Positions 55,780-64,000 of a stretch of DNA of 64,000 nt are shown in pieces. The first letter of the stretch is position 1. The number at the start of each line of letters is the position of its first letter. Both the position numbers and the translations under genes were made by a program. This stretch comes from Caenimonas sedimenti (lineage in GTDB: Bacteria; Pseudomonadota; Gammaproteobacteria; Burkholderiales; Burkholderiaceae_C). The notes beneath the pieces were generated by a model. The model saw nothing but the letters and a program-made list of their open reading frames with translations, was not told where the DNA came from and did not search any database. The DNA lies in assembly GCF_007833165.1 (NCBI RefSeq), contig NZ_VOBQ01000005.1, forward strand, positions 1 to 64,000, given 5' to 3'.

Positions 55780-56879
55780 AGACGATCCGCCGGCTGATCT
55801 ACCGCGAAGTGATCTTCGCGGTCATCTTCGTGTGCATCGGCTTCCTGGCCCTGTTCTTCTTCTTCGACTTCGTCGACGAACTGCCGAACCTCTCCAAGGC
55901 CACCGAGCCCTACCGGCTCACGAGCGTCCTGCTCTACGTCGCCTTGCGGATCCCGAACCACCTGTACGAGCTGCTGCCGATCGCGGTGCTGATCGGCACC
56001 ATCTTCGTGATGGCGCGCCTGGCGCAGAGTTCGGAATACACCATCCTGCGCACCAGCGGCCTCGGCCCGGGCCGGGCGCTGCGCTCGTTGCTGGTGCTGG
56101 GCCTGATGTTCACCCTGCTCACCTTCGCGACCGGGGACTACCTGGCGCCGCTGGCGGATCGCGCGGGCCAGTTGCTGAAAGCCAGGCTGGAGGGACGGCT
56201 GACCGTGGGGCAGACGGGGGCCTGGCTCAAGGAGCGGCAGAAGTTCAACAGCTACAACGTGAACGTGGGGGCGCTGAGCCCCGAGGGCGACCTGCAGAAC
56301 ATCCGCATCTTCGAGGCCGACTCGCGCGGCTTCCTGGTGAGCATCACGCAGGCCCAGCGCGCGCGCTTCGCCGACGACGGCTCCTGGATCCTGCAGAACG
56401 CGGAGCGCACGGAGTTCAGCACGCCCGGCAATGCGCAGGAGCGGGTGGACCGCCTGAAAGTGCCCACCCTGCGCTGGCCCACCGAGATCACGCAGGAGAT
56501 GGTGTCCGTCGCGCTGCTCAAGCCGGACCGCATGAGCACCATTGCGCTCTTCCAGTACATCCGGCACCTCGAGGCCAACGCGCAGACCTCGCAGCGCTAT
56601 GAGATCGAGTTCTGGCGCAAGGTGTTCTACCCGCTCTCGTGCCTGGTGATGGTCGTCCTGGCCCTGCCCTTCGCCTACCTGCACTTCCGCTCCGGCGGCA
56701 TCACTTCGTATGTGTTCGGCGGCGTCTTGATCGGGATCAGCTTTTTCCTGCTGAACAACGTGTTCGGCTACATCGGCAACCTGCAGAACTGGCGGCCGTG
56801 GGTCGCCGCGGGCGCGCCCGGAATGATCTATTCGGTGATCTCCCTGAGTGCGTTCGGCTGGCTGGTGCTGAGGCGGTAG
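55776..56879 (+). CDS. lptG: LPS export permease LptG
   Basis: 367 residues. LKTIRRLIYREVIFAVIFVC and SSEYTILRTSGLGPGRAL (coupling helix to LptB) are diagnostic; the C-terminal spans include RSGGITSYVFGGVLIGISFF. The start is TTG 55776, overlapping the lptF stop as TTGA; no ATG is near, so the rare start is well supported. The cbiX-like gene begins 2 nt after the stop. Confidence 0.95.
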   Translation: MKTIRRLIYREVIFAVIFVCIGFLALFFFFDFVDELPNLSKATEPYRLTSVLLYVALRIPNHLYELLPIAVLIGTIFVMARLAQSSEYTILRTSGLGPGRALRSLLVLGLMFTLLTFATGDYLAPLADRAGQLLKARLEGRLTVGQTGAWLKERQKFNSYNVNVGALSPEGDLQNIRIFEADSRGFLVSITQAQRARFADDGSWILQNAERTEFSTPGNAQERVDRLKVPTLRWPTEITQEMVSVALLKPDRMSTIALFQYIRHLEANAQTSQRYEIEFWRKVFYPLSCLVMVVLALPFAYLHFRSGGITSYVFGGVLIGISFFLLNNVFGYIGNLQNWRPWVAAGAPGMIYSVISLSAFGWLVLRR

Positions 56880-56881
56880 CC

Positions 56882-57241
56882 GTGAAACGCGCCGTCATCC
56901 TCTTTGGCCATGGGTCCCGCGATCCGCTGTGGCGCCGGCCGATCGACGCCGTCGCCGCATTGCTGGCCACGCAGGCGCCGGAGCTGCCCGTGCGCTGTGC
57001 CTTCCTGGAACTCACCGCGCCGGATCTGGCCACTGCCGCCGGCGACCTGGTCGCCAAGGGCGTGACGCACATCACCGTGGTCCCGATGTTCCTTGGAACG
57101 GGCCGCCACGTCAGGGAAGACTTGCCGACCCTGGTGGACCACTTCCGCCACGCCTGCCCGCAAGTCGAATTCGTGTTGCAACCGCCCGTCGGCGAAGACC
57201 CCCGGGTGCTGCAAATGCTGGCAAAGATTGCGATGGAATAA
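56882..57241 (+). CDS. cbiX: CbiX/SirB-type small chelatase
   Basis: 119 residues, the small single-domain CbiX(S) size. VILFGHGSRDPLWRRPI carries the first metal-binding His; VTHITVVPMFLGTGRHVRED carries the second region. Such enzymes insert Co or Fe into sirohydrochlorin. With CysB encoded next, Fe insertion for siroheme of sulfite reductase is plausible. The start is GTG 56882. Confidence 0.9.
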   Translation: MKRAVILFGHGSRDPLWRRPIDAVAALLATQAPELPVRCAFLELTAPDLATAAGDLVAKGVTHITVVPMFLGTGRHVREDLPTLVDHFRHACPQVEFVLQPPVGEDPRVLQMLAKIAME

Positions 57242-57257
57242 GAACCGTTGGCATAAT
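57228..57257 (+). promoter_or_regulatory. Candidate cysB promoter
   Basis: -35 TTGCGA (57228-57233), 18-nt spacer, -10 CATAAT (57252-57257), 27 nt before cysB. The -35 lies inside the end of the chelatase gene. An imperfect inverted repeat, AACTTCTCTCTTAGAAGAAATT, follows the -10 and might be a CysB autoregulation site. Confidence 0.5.
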
Positions 57258-57284
57258 GAACTTCTCTCTTAGAAGAAATTCGTT

Positions 57285-58229
57285 ATGAATCTGCATCAGT
57301 TCCGCTTCGTCCAGGAAGCGGTGCGGCGCAATCTCAATCTCACGGAAGCCGCCAAATCGCTGCACACCTCGCAACCTGGGGTGTCGAAAGCCATCATCGA
57401 ACTGGAAGAAGAGCTGGGCGTGGAGATTTTCGCGCGGCACGGCAAACGCCTCAAACGCGTGACGGAGCCCGGCCAGCACGTGCTGCAGAGCATCGAGCTG
57501 ATCATGCGCGAGGTGGGAAACCTGAAGCGCATCGGCGAGCAGTTCAGTGCCCAGGACAGCGGCACGCTCTCGATCGCCACCACCCACACCCAGGCGCGTT
57601 ACGTGCTGCCGGTGCCGGTGGCGCGGCTGCGCGAGCAATACCCGAAGGTCAGCGTCAGCCTGCACCAGGGCTCGCCCGACCAGGTGGCTCGCATGGTGCT
57701 GGACGAGATTGCCGAAATCGGGATCGCCACCGAATCCCTCTCGGACTACCAGGAACTCGTGACCATGCCGTGCTACGAGTGGCAGCACGTGCTGGTGCTG
57801 CCGCAGGCACACCCGCTGGTGAAGAAGGAGCGCGTTTCGCTGGAGGACATCGCCGGCGAGCCGCTGGTGACGTATCACCCGTCTTTCACCGGCCGCACGC
57901 GCATCGATTCGGCGTTCGCGCAGAAGAAGCTGGCGCCGAAGATCGCCCTGGAGGCAATCGATTCCGACGTGATCAAGACCTACGTGCGCCTGGGCCTGGG
58001 CATCGGCATCGTGGCCGAGATGGCCGTGCGCGACGATGGCAGCAATGGCGACCTGGTGGTGCGGCCGCTGGGCCACCTGTTCGGGCACAACGTCGCGCGC
58101 GTCGCTTTCAAGCGCGGGGCGTACCTGCGCAACTTCGTCTTCCGGTTCGCCGAACTTCTGTCGGACAGGCTGGACCGCAACCTGATCGCCAAGGCCATGA
58201 GCGGCCACGGCAACGATTACGAGCTCTGA
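57285..58229 (+). CDS. cysB: LysR-type regulator CysB
   Basis: 314 residues. MNLHQFRFVQEAVRRNLNLT, then EAAKSLHTSQPGVSKAIIEL, is the CysB HTH, and the effector domain keeps the ligand-binding segments TTHTQARYVLP, HQGSP and TYHPSFTGRTRID. It activates sulfate assimilation genes in response to O-acetylserine or N-acetylserine. The length and N-terminus are standard. Confidence 0.94.
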   Translation: MNLHQFRFVQEAVRRNLNLTEAAKSLHTSQPGVSKAIIELEEELGVEIFARHGKRLKRVTEPGQHVLQSIELIMREVGNLKRIGEQFSAQDSGTLSIATTHTQARYVLPVPVARLREQYPKVSVSLHQGSPDQVARMVLDEIAEIGIATESLSDYQELVTMPCYEWQHVLVLPQAHPLVKKERVSLEDIAGEPLVTYHPSFTGRTRIDSAFAQKKLAPKIALEAIDSDVIKTYVRLGLGIGIVAEMAVRDDGSNGDLVVRPLGHLFGHNVARVAFKRGAYLRNFVFRFAELLSDRLDRNLIAKAMSGHGNDYEL

Positions 58230-58234
58230 TTGTC

Positions 58235-59401
58235 ATGGACACCATCGCCCCCCGCACCCCGCCGCTGCAAACCAAGCTGCCCGCTGTCGGCACCACGATC
58301 TTCACGGTCATGTCCGCCTTGGCTACCGAAAAGGGTGCCGTCAACCTCGGCCAGGGTTTTCCGGATTTCGACTGCGACCCGAAACTGCTGCAGGCCGTCG
58401 GCGACGCCATGGCCAGGGGCCTCAACCAGTACCCGCCGATGACCGGCGTGCCGGCCTTGCGCGAGGCGGTCGCGGCCAAGATCGAGGCGATGTACGGGCG
58501 CAAGTACGATCCCGCGGCCGAGATCACCATCACGGCCGGGGCCACCCAGGCCATCATCACCGCCATCCTCGCGATCGTGCGGCCGGGCGATGAAGTGATC
58601 GTGCTGGAGCCCTGCTACGACAGCTATGTGCCCAACATCGATCTCGCTGGCGGCGTTGTCGTGCGCGTGCCGCTCCAGCCCGGCACGTTCCGGCCCGACT
58701 TCGACAAGATCGCGGCGGCGCTCACCCCCCGCACCCGCGCGATCCTCGTCAACTCGCCGCACAACCCGAGCGCCACGGTCTGGTCGGCCGGCGACATGCG
58801 CAAGCTCGAGGAACTCCTGGCCCCGACCGACGTGTTCGTGATCAGCGACGAGGTGTACGAGCACATGGTGTTCGACGGCGAGCCCCACCAGAGCGTGGCT
58901 CGTTTCCCCGGCCTCGCGGCCCGTTCCGTGATCGTCTCCAGCTTCGGCAAGACCTACCACGTGACCGGCTGGAAGGTCGGCTACGTGGCCGCGCCGGCGC
59001 CGGTGACGGCCGAATTCCGCAAGGTCCACCAGTTCAACGTGTTCACCGTCAACACGCCGATGCAGCATGGCCTGGCGGCGTACATGGCCTCGCCGGAACC
59101 GTATTTGCAGCTGCCGGCCTTCTACCAACGCAAGCGCGACCTGTTCCGCGCCGGCCTGGCCGCGACGCGCCTGAAGCTGCTGCCCAGCGAAGGCAGCTAT
59201 TTCCAGTGCGTGGAGATTTCGGGGGTGAGCGATTTGCCGGAGGCGGAGTTCTGCCAATGGCTCACGAGCGAGATCGGCGTGGCCGCCATCCCGCTGTCGG
59301 CCTTCTATGCGAGCGGCTTCGACCAGCGCGTGGTGCGCTTCTGCTTCGCGAAGAAGGACGAGACGCTGCGCACCGCGCTGGATCGGCTGGCGAAGCTCTG
59401 A
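58235..59401 (+). CDS. Class I PLP aminotransferase (methionine aminotransferase type)
   Basis: 388 residues. GAVNLGQGFPDFDCDPKLLQ, NSPHNPSATVW, DEVYEHMVFDG and SSFGKTYHVTGWKVGY (Schiff-base Lys) place it with YbdL/kynurenine aminotransferase-like enzymes, several of which act on methionine or glutamine. It starts 5 nt after the cysB stop, suggesting co-transcription and a link to sulfur amino acids. The substrate is inferred. Confidence 0.88.
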   Translation: MDTIAPRTPPLQTKLPAVGTTIFTVMSALATEKGAVNLGQGFPDFDCDPKLLQAVGDAMARGLNQYPPMTGVPALREAVAAKIEAMYGRKYDPAAEITITAGATQAIITAILAIVRPGDEVIVLEPCYDSYVPNIDLAGGVVVRVPLQPGTFRPDFDKIAAALTPRTRAILVNSPHNPSATVWSAGDMRKLEELLAPTDVFVISDEVYEHMVFDGEPHQSVARFPGLAARSVIVSSFGKTYHVTGWKVGYVAAPAPVTAEFRKVHQFNVFTVNTPMQHGLAAYMASPEPYLQLPAFYQRKRDLFRAGLAATRLKLLPSEGSYFQCVEISGVSDLPEAEFCQWLTSEIGVAAIPLSAFYASGFDQRVVRFCFAKKDETLRTALDRLAKL

Positions 59402-59405
59402 CCCT

Positions 59406-60128
59406 TCAGCACTGGACGGGGTTGCGGCAGAACTTCTCGAGTTCGCGGACCACCGACTGGCCTTTGACAGCGTGGCGCGCGTTCGGGCCGACCTCCAGGC
59501 TCAGTTTCATCTCGTACTTGCGGAAGAACTCGTCGAACATCTCGCCACCCAGCGTCGCATAGGCGGTGAGCGTGTCCTTCCTGGGCTCGTGCGTGAGCAG
59601 CACGGCGCACAGCGGCTGCGGCGCCGGCCCCGACAGCACCTCGGCGCCGCGCGCGGGATCGTACTGGCTGTGTTCCGCGCAGCAGTGGATCAGGCCGTCC
59701 TGCACGCCGCGCTGCGCACGTTTCTTGCGGAAGCTGATGAAGCTCACTTCCCGCGTTGGATACACCAGGTGGTGGGCGCAGATCGCAGAGAACGCCACGA
59801 CGCTTTTCGCGGCACCCACTCCGCCCGGCCAGGAGTAGGGGTTCCGGTCCTTGGTGCTCAGCGAATGCGGCGGCGCGGGCTTGCCGAGATCCAGCAGGAA
59901 CACCGGCGTGGCTTCGAACGGATAGTGAAAGACGTAGTTCGCGTGGACCTTGAGCTGCGACGCCTTGATGGGGTCGCCGCGCTCATCGACCAGCAACGCG
60001 CGTGGATACTCCTTCGCCTTGGCATTCGCCGCCCAGGCGCTGCTGAAGCTGGCGGCCGCCGACAAACCTGCGGCCCCTGCGGTGCATGTCTCGATGAAAC
60101 TGCGTCGGTCCATGTCCCGTTTCTTCAT
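59406..60128 (-). CDS. TAT-exported Rieske 2Fe-2S protein
   Basis: 240 residues. The twin-arginine signal is RDMDRRSFIETCTAGAAG (4-21). Rieske ligands appear as C117-A-H119 and C150-A-E-H153 in CAHHLVYP and CCAEHSQYDP, with 31 residues between the pairs. It lacks the second Cys of the first box that gives bc1 Rieske proteins their disulfide in the usual place. No cytochrome b or molybdo-subunit is adjacent, so its partner is unknown. ATG 60128 gives the signal at the N-terminus. Confidence 0.82.
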   Translation of the reverse strand: MKKRDMDRRSFIETCTAGAAGLSAAASFSSAWAANAKAKEYPRALLVDERGDPIKASQLKVHANYVFHYPFEATPVFLLDLGKPAPPHSLSTKDRNPYSWPGGVGAAKSVVAFSAICAHHLVYPTREVSFISFRKKRAQRGVQDGLIHCCAEHSQYDPARGAEVLSGPAPQPLCAVLLTHEPRKDTLTAYATLGGEMFDEFFRKYEMKLSLEVGPNARHAVKGQSVVRELEKFCRNPVQC

Positions 60129-60213
60129 TGCCGCCAAGGTATCCGGCCGGCCCCGGAAAGTCATGGGGCTTTTTACCGCAGATGAAAGTTGCTATTTCGC
60201 ATAATGCCCATCC

Positions 60214-62394
60214 ATGCAAAACCCGCACCATCTCGTGCCCTCCGCCTGGGCCCGGGAAATCGCCTGTGGCCTGATCGCAGGCGCCGTCGCCCTGGCCTAT
60301 GCCCTTTCGTATGCCGCGCTGCTGTTCCCGGGCGCGCTCCGGCACCTGATTCCCATTGGCGTGGGCCTCGCGCTCGTGAATGCGGCCATCGGCTGCATCT
60401 GGCTGTCCTGGCGCAGCCAGATGCCGTTCGCGCTCGCGGGGCCGGACGGCAACACCACGTCGATCCTGGCCGCGATGGCGGCCGCGCTGGCCGGCACGGC
60501 AGCCGCGACGGGTGACGCCACGCAGGTGCTGGTGCTGATCCTGGGCACCACGGTCCTGTGCGCGCTGGTGTTCCTGGCGCTGGGCATCGGGCGCCTCGGA
60601 TCGGCCGTCCGCTTCGTGCCCTACCCGGTGATCGGCGGCTTCCTCGCCTCCACCGGATGGCTGATCGCCATCGGCGGCGTGCGGGTGGTGGCGGACCTCC
60701 CCCCGGCAACCGAGGGTATCGAGAGCCTGATGATCCTGCTGCGCAATCCGCAGGTCCTCGTCACGATCGGCCTGAGCCTGCTGTACCTGGTCCTCTTTCG
60801 CCGCTACAAGCATCCCGCCGTGATGCCCGCCGTCCTGCTCGCCACCGCCGTGAGCCTGCTCGTCGCCCTGTACCTCACCGGCTTCGACGAGGAGCAGGCG
60901 CGCGCGACCGGCTGGCTGTTCGACATCGGCACGACCGCGCAATGGACCCCGGCCTGGCGGCTGGGCGACGGCGCCATCCGCTGGTCGCTGATCGCGGGGC
61001 AGTGGCTGGACATGCTGGCCGTGGTCACGGTGGGTGTCATCACGCTGCTGCTCGGCTCGTCGGGCCTCGAAGTGATGTCACGTCGCGACATCTCGTTCGA
61101 CCGCGAGCTGCGCGAGCACGGCTGGATGAACCTCGCCGCCGCGGCATTGGGCGGGTACCTGAGCATCATTTCCGTGGGACGCAGCGCCGTGCTGCTCCAA
61201 ACCGGCGCGCGGACCCGGCTGGCGGGCCAGGTGGCCGGCGGATTCTGCCTGCTGGCGATGGTGGCCGCGCCCCTCCTGCTCGGCTGGCTGCCCAAGACGG
61301 TGCTGGCCGCCTTCCTGCTCTACCTGGGCCTCTCGCTGCTGCACGATTGGGTCATCCGGTCCAGGGACCGCCTGGGGCTGGCGGACTGGTCGCTGGTGAT
61401 CGTGATCCTGGCCACGACCGCGACGATCGGCTTCACCCTCGCCGTCCTGGCCGGCATCCTCGCCAGCTGCCTCAACTTCGCCCTCAGCTACAGCCGCCTG
61501 GGGGTCGTGCAGCACGACCTGGATGGCACCGGCATCCGCAGTTCCGTGCAGCGGCCGGCCAAGCACCGCGAGCTCTTGACGCGCCATGGTCCCTCGATCC
61601 GCGTGCTGGTGCTGCGCGGTGTCATCTTCTTCGGCACGGCCAGCACACTGCTGGACCGGGTGCGCGGCTTCCTGAAAGAGAAACGCGGGGACATCGAACG
61701 CGAGCTGGTCCTGGATTTCAGCCACGTCGACAGCGCGGATTCGTCGGCGGCGCTCACCTTCACGAAGATCGCCCAGCTGGCCGCCTCCAACCAGGTGCGG
61801 CTGGTGGTGTGCGGGCTGGGGCCCGGGACCCGGGCGGCGATGGCGGACGCGGGTGCCACCGCCATCGTCCGTCCCACGCTGGATCTCGCGCTCGACGAAG
61901 CCGAGGAAGGCCTGCTGCTGTCGCAGGGACTGGATCCGCAGGTGCCGGACGAGAGCCTCGGCGAATGGCTGGGGCGTGAGCTGGGTGGCCCGCAGCATTG
62001 GGAAGCCCTGGAGCCGCTGCTGCAGCGGCGGGCGCTGCGTTCCGGCGAAATGCTCATGGCGCAGGGCGATGAGTCCGATGAAAGCGTGTACCTGATCGAG
62101 CGGGGCCGGCTGGCGGTGCGCCTGCCCACCCATGGCGAAGGGCAACGGCTGGCCAGCCTGATGAGCGGCACCATCGTCGGTGAAATGGCGCTGTATGACC
62201 AGGCGCCCCGCTCGGCCAACGTGGTGGCCGAACGCAAGAGCGTCGTCTGGGGCCTGAGTCGCGGCGCCGTGGAGCACCTGCACACCACGGCCCCCGACAC
62301 GGCCATGCAGGTGCATGCCTTCATCATGCGCACGATGGCCGAAAGAGTGCGGCAGGCGAACGCCGCGATTTCTGCCCTGCAACGCGGGGCCTGA
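60214..62394 (+). CDS. SulP anion transporter fused to STAS and cyclic nucleotide-binding domains
   Basis: 726 residues. A SulP membrane domain (~15-420; FALAGPDGNTTSIL, SAVRFVPYPVIGGFLASTGW), a STAS domain (~440-545; LVLDFSHVDSADSSAALTF) and a CRP-like cNMP domain (~590-720; GEMALYDQAPRSANV with the phosphate-binding Arg). SulP proteins carry sulfate, bicarbonate or C4 acids. The cNMP domain predicts ligand-gated transport or regulation. It is divergent from the Rieske gene across 85 bp. Confidence 0.9.
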   Translation: MQNPHHLVPSAWAREIACGLIAGAVALAYALSYAALLFPGALRHLIPIGVGLALVNAAIGCIWLSWRSQMPFALAGPDGNTTSILAAMAAALAGTAAATGDATQVLVLILGTTVLCALVFLALGIGRLGSAVRFVPYPVIGGFLASTGWLIAIGGVRVVADLPPATEGIESLMILLRNPQVLVTIGLSLLYLVLFRRYKHPAVMPAVLLATAVSLLVALYLTGFDEEQARATGWLFDIGTTAQWTPAWRLGDGAIRWSLIAGQWLDMLAVVTVGVITLLLGSSGLEVMSRRDISFDRELREHGWMNLAAAALGGYLSIISVGRSAVLLQTGARTRLAGQVAGGFCLLAMVAAPLLLGWLPKTVLAAFLLYLGLSLLHDWVIRSRDRLGLADWSLVIVILATTATIGFTLAVLAGILASCLNFALSYSRLGVVQHDLDGTGIRSSVQRPAKHRELLTRHGPSIRVLVLRGVIFFGTASTLLDRVRGFLKEKRGDIERELVLDFSHVDSADSSAALTFTKIAQLAASNQVRLVVCGLGPGTRAAMADAGATAIVRPTLDLALDEAEEGLLLSQGLDPQVPDESLGEWLGRELGGPQHWEALEPLLQRRALRSGEMLMAQGDESDESVYLIERGRLAVRLPTHGEGQRLASLMSGTIVGEMALYDQAPRSANVVAERKSVVWGLSRGAVEHLHTTAPDTAMQVHAFIMRTMAERVRQANAAISALQRGA

Positions 62395-62403
62395 CGTCGG
62401 CCT

Positions 62404-64000
62404 TCAGCTATTGAGCTGAGCCCACACCTTGTCGAGCCGCTTCATGCTCACCGGTTGCGGCGTGCGCAGTTCCTGCGCGAAGAAGCTCACGCGCAGTTCC
62501 TCGAGCAACCAGCGGAACTCCTGCATGCGGTCATCGACGGCGCCCTTGCGCTCCGCCACCAGCCGCCAGTAGCGCTGCTCCTGCGGCTTCAGTTCGGCCA
62601 GGCGAGCGGCGTCGCGCGCCGGGTCGCCCCGCAGCTTGTCCAGGCGCAGCACGATGGCCTTGAGGTAGCGCGGAAAGTGCTGCAGGGCTGGCCAGGGCGT
62701 CGTCGCCAGGAACCGTTTGGGCACGAGCCGCTGGAGCTGCTGCACCGCATCCGCATTGGCGTCCGGATGGTTGCGGGTGTCCTTGATCTTGCGGGCCGCC
62801 GCCGCGTACTCGCCCAGGATCGACGCTGCCAGCCGGGCGACCTCGTTCGCGATCAGCGTCAACCGGCCGCGCCCTTCTTCCAGCCGGCGCTTGAAAGCGG
62901 CCTCGTCCGTGGGCAGCGGATCGAGCAGGAACGCGCGGTCCAGGGCGACGTCCAGGATCTGTTCGCGCAGTTCCTCCTGCGTGCCCAGCGGCATGAAGGC
63001 CACGGCCATCTTCTGCAGCTCGGGGATGTTCTTCTCCAGGTACTTCAGCGCATCCTTCAGCTGCAAGGCGAACAGGCGCCGCAATCCGGTCCGGTGCTTG
63101 GCGGCCGCCACGCCAGGTTCGTCGAACACCTCGATGGCCACGGCGTCGCCCAGGTCCACGAGCGCCGGGAAGCCGACCAGGCTGGTGCCGCCCTTGCGGA
63201 TTTCCATGAGTTCGGGGAGTTCGCCGAAGGTCCAGGCGGTGTATTTCTTTTCCCCTCCCCCCTCTGGGGGGAGCTTGGGAGGGGGGGTCGCAAGAGCGCC
63301 CCCACCCTGCCCGCCCCCGGAGGGGGAGGGAGAAGACACCTTCAACCCCGCCAGTGCCTGGAACGCCCCTCTGGCCTGCGCCCCCAGCTCCGCCTTCAAC
63401 GCCCCCAGGTTGCGGCCCATGCCCAGTTGCCGCCCGTGCTCGTCGACCACCCGGAAGTTCATGAACAGGTGCGCGGGCACCATGTCCAGCTTGAAGTCGG
63501 CCCGCTTCACGTCCAGGCTGGTGGCGTCACGGACGATCTTGAGGAGCGCTTCGGTCAGCCCGCCCTGGGCCCAGGCCTCGGGCGTGCTCAACTGCGCGGC
63601 AATGCGTGTCGCGGATTCCGGCAGGGGCACGAAGCGCGAGCGCGGCTTCTGCGGCAGGCTTTTCAGGAGGGCCTGTACCTTGTCCTTGAGCATGCCCGGC
63701 ACCAGCCATTCCGCCCGCTCCTCGCTCACCTGGTTCAGCACGAACAAGGGCACGCTGACGGTCAGGCCGTCACGCGCATCGCCCGGCTCGTGCAGGTAGG
63801 TCGCGCTGCAATCGACGCCGCCGAGCTTGAGCGTGCGGGGGAACGCGTTGCTGGTGATCCCGGCGGCCTCGTGCCGCATCAGCTCGTCGCGCGTGAGCTT
63901 CAGCAGCTGCGGGTTGGTCCGGACCGCTTCGCGGTACCAGCGCTCGAAGGTCGCGCCGCTGTAGACGTCCTTGGGCAGCTGCTGGTCGTAGAACGCGAAG
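62404..64000 (-). CDS. hrpA: ATP-dependent RNA helicase HrpA, C-terminal part
   Basis: About 532 residues of a longer gene running off the right edge; the frame is open through base 64000 (FAFYDQQLPKDVYSGATFERWYREAVR). It matches the DUF3418 C-terminal region of DEAH helicase HrpA. The helicase core lies outside the window. At 63251-63332 a palindromic repeat is inserted in frame, encoding a Gly/Pro/Ser-rich stretch. The last residues are MKRLDKVWAQLNS. HrpA resolves stalled or collided ribosomes in E. coli. Confidence 0.92.
   Translation of the reverse strand, partial: FAFYDQQLPKDVYSGATFERWYREAVRTNPQLLKLTRDELMRHEAAGITSNAFPRTLKLGGVDCSATYLHEPGDARDGLTVSVPLFVLNQVSEERAEWLVPGMLKDKVQALLKSLPQKPRSRFVPLPESATRIAAQLSTPEAWAQGGLTEALLKIVRDATSLDVKRADFKLDMVPAHLFMNFRVVDEHGRQLGMGRNLGALKAELGAQARGAFQALAGLKVSSPSPSGGGQGGGALATPPPKLPPEGGGEKKYTAWTFGELPELMEIRKGGTSLVGFPALVDLGDAVAIEVFDEPGVAAAKHRTGLRRLFALQLKDALKYLEKNIPELQKMAVAFMPLGTQEELREQILDVALDRAFLLDPLPTDEAAFKRRLEEGRGRLTLIANEVARLAASILGEYAAAARKIKDTRNHPDANADAVQQLQRLVPKRFLATTPWPALQHFPRYLKAIVLRLDKLRGDPARDAARLAELKPQEQRYWRLVAERKGAVDDRMQEFRWLLEELRVSFFAQELRTPQPVSMKRLDKVWAQLNS
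63251..63332. repeat. Palindromic G/C repeat inserted in the hrpA reading frame
   Basis: Runs of C and G (TCCCCTCCCCCCTCTGGGGG, later CCCGCCCCCGGAGGGGGAGG) form inverted arms around GGTCGCAAGAGCGCC. In hrpA they are read as PSPSGGGQGGGALATPPPKL followed by PPEGGG. The element keeps the frame and has no stop. Confidence 0.8.

Overview
The window is a high-GC chromosomal segment. Gene content and order (rimP-nusA-infB-rbfA-truB-typA, guaB/guaA, ratA/smpB, pepA-holC, lptFG, cysB, a soxCDYZAXB locus) and G/C-rich short palindromes typical of the group point to Burkholderiales, most probably Comamonadaceae. The genus cannot be fixed from sequence alone. Apart from the first ~1.7 kb, which looks like the edge of an accessory element, it reads as core chromosome. 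Protein-level calls rest on motif recognition, not on database searches.

Layout. 1-1.8 kb: a truncated HTH-like gene, an unrecognised gene and a non-coding stretch. 1.8-10.1 kb: thiosulfate utilisation, with a YeeE/TsuA-type transporter, an ArsR-family regulator with paired cysteines, and soxC-D-Y-Z-A-X followed by soxB. AT-rich palindromes lie before both arsR and soxC, and an intrinsic terminator separates soxX from soxB. 10.2-15.3 kb: LD-carboxypeptidase, a TadA/haloalkane-dehalogenase fusion, a PaiB-like protein, and a HiPIP downstream of a catalase-like protein whose distal His is replaced. 15.4-19.2 kb: guaB and guaA with a Phd/VapC toxin-antitoxin pair between them. 19.3-31.6 kb: housekeeping genes, ending in the rimP-nusA-infB operon, whose 5' leader appears to contain an intrinsic terminator.

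31.6-42.1 kb: a YejABEF oligopeptide ABC transporter, divergent fabI, a basic amino acid decarboxylase, a secreted caspase-fold protein and tRNA-Ser(GGA). 42.1-50.8 kb: a two-gene signalling operon made of a 2,203-residue soluble hybrid histidine kinase built on an array of at least twelve HAMP-type units (nine almost identical, exactly 276 nt each) and a second receiver-GAF-kinase-receiver protein. 51-64 kb: a branched-chain amino acid binding protein, holC, pepA, lptFG, a small CbiX-type chelatase, cysB, an aminotransferase, a TAT-exported Rieske protein, a SulP-STAS-cyclic-nucleotide-binding fusion, and the C-terminal part of hrpA carrying an in-frame palindromic repeat.

Sulfur is a recurring theme. 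TsuA-like uptake plus Sox gives periplasmic thiosulfate oxidation without soxV/soxW nearby. CysB, a CbiX/SirB-like chelatase (siroheme) and the SulP transporter fit sulfate assimilation at the other end. The observations most worth following up are the HAMP-array kinase, the toxin-antitoxin pair inside guaBA with its operator/promoter layout, the TadA-dehalogenase fusion, the His-less catalase-like protein next to HiPIP, the candidate Sox operators, and the terminator in the nusA operon leader.
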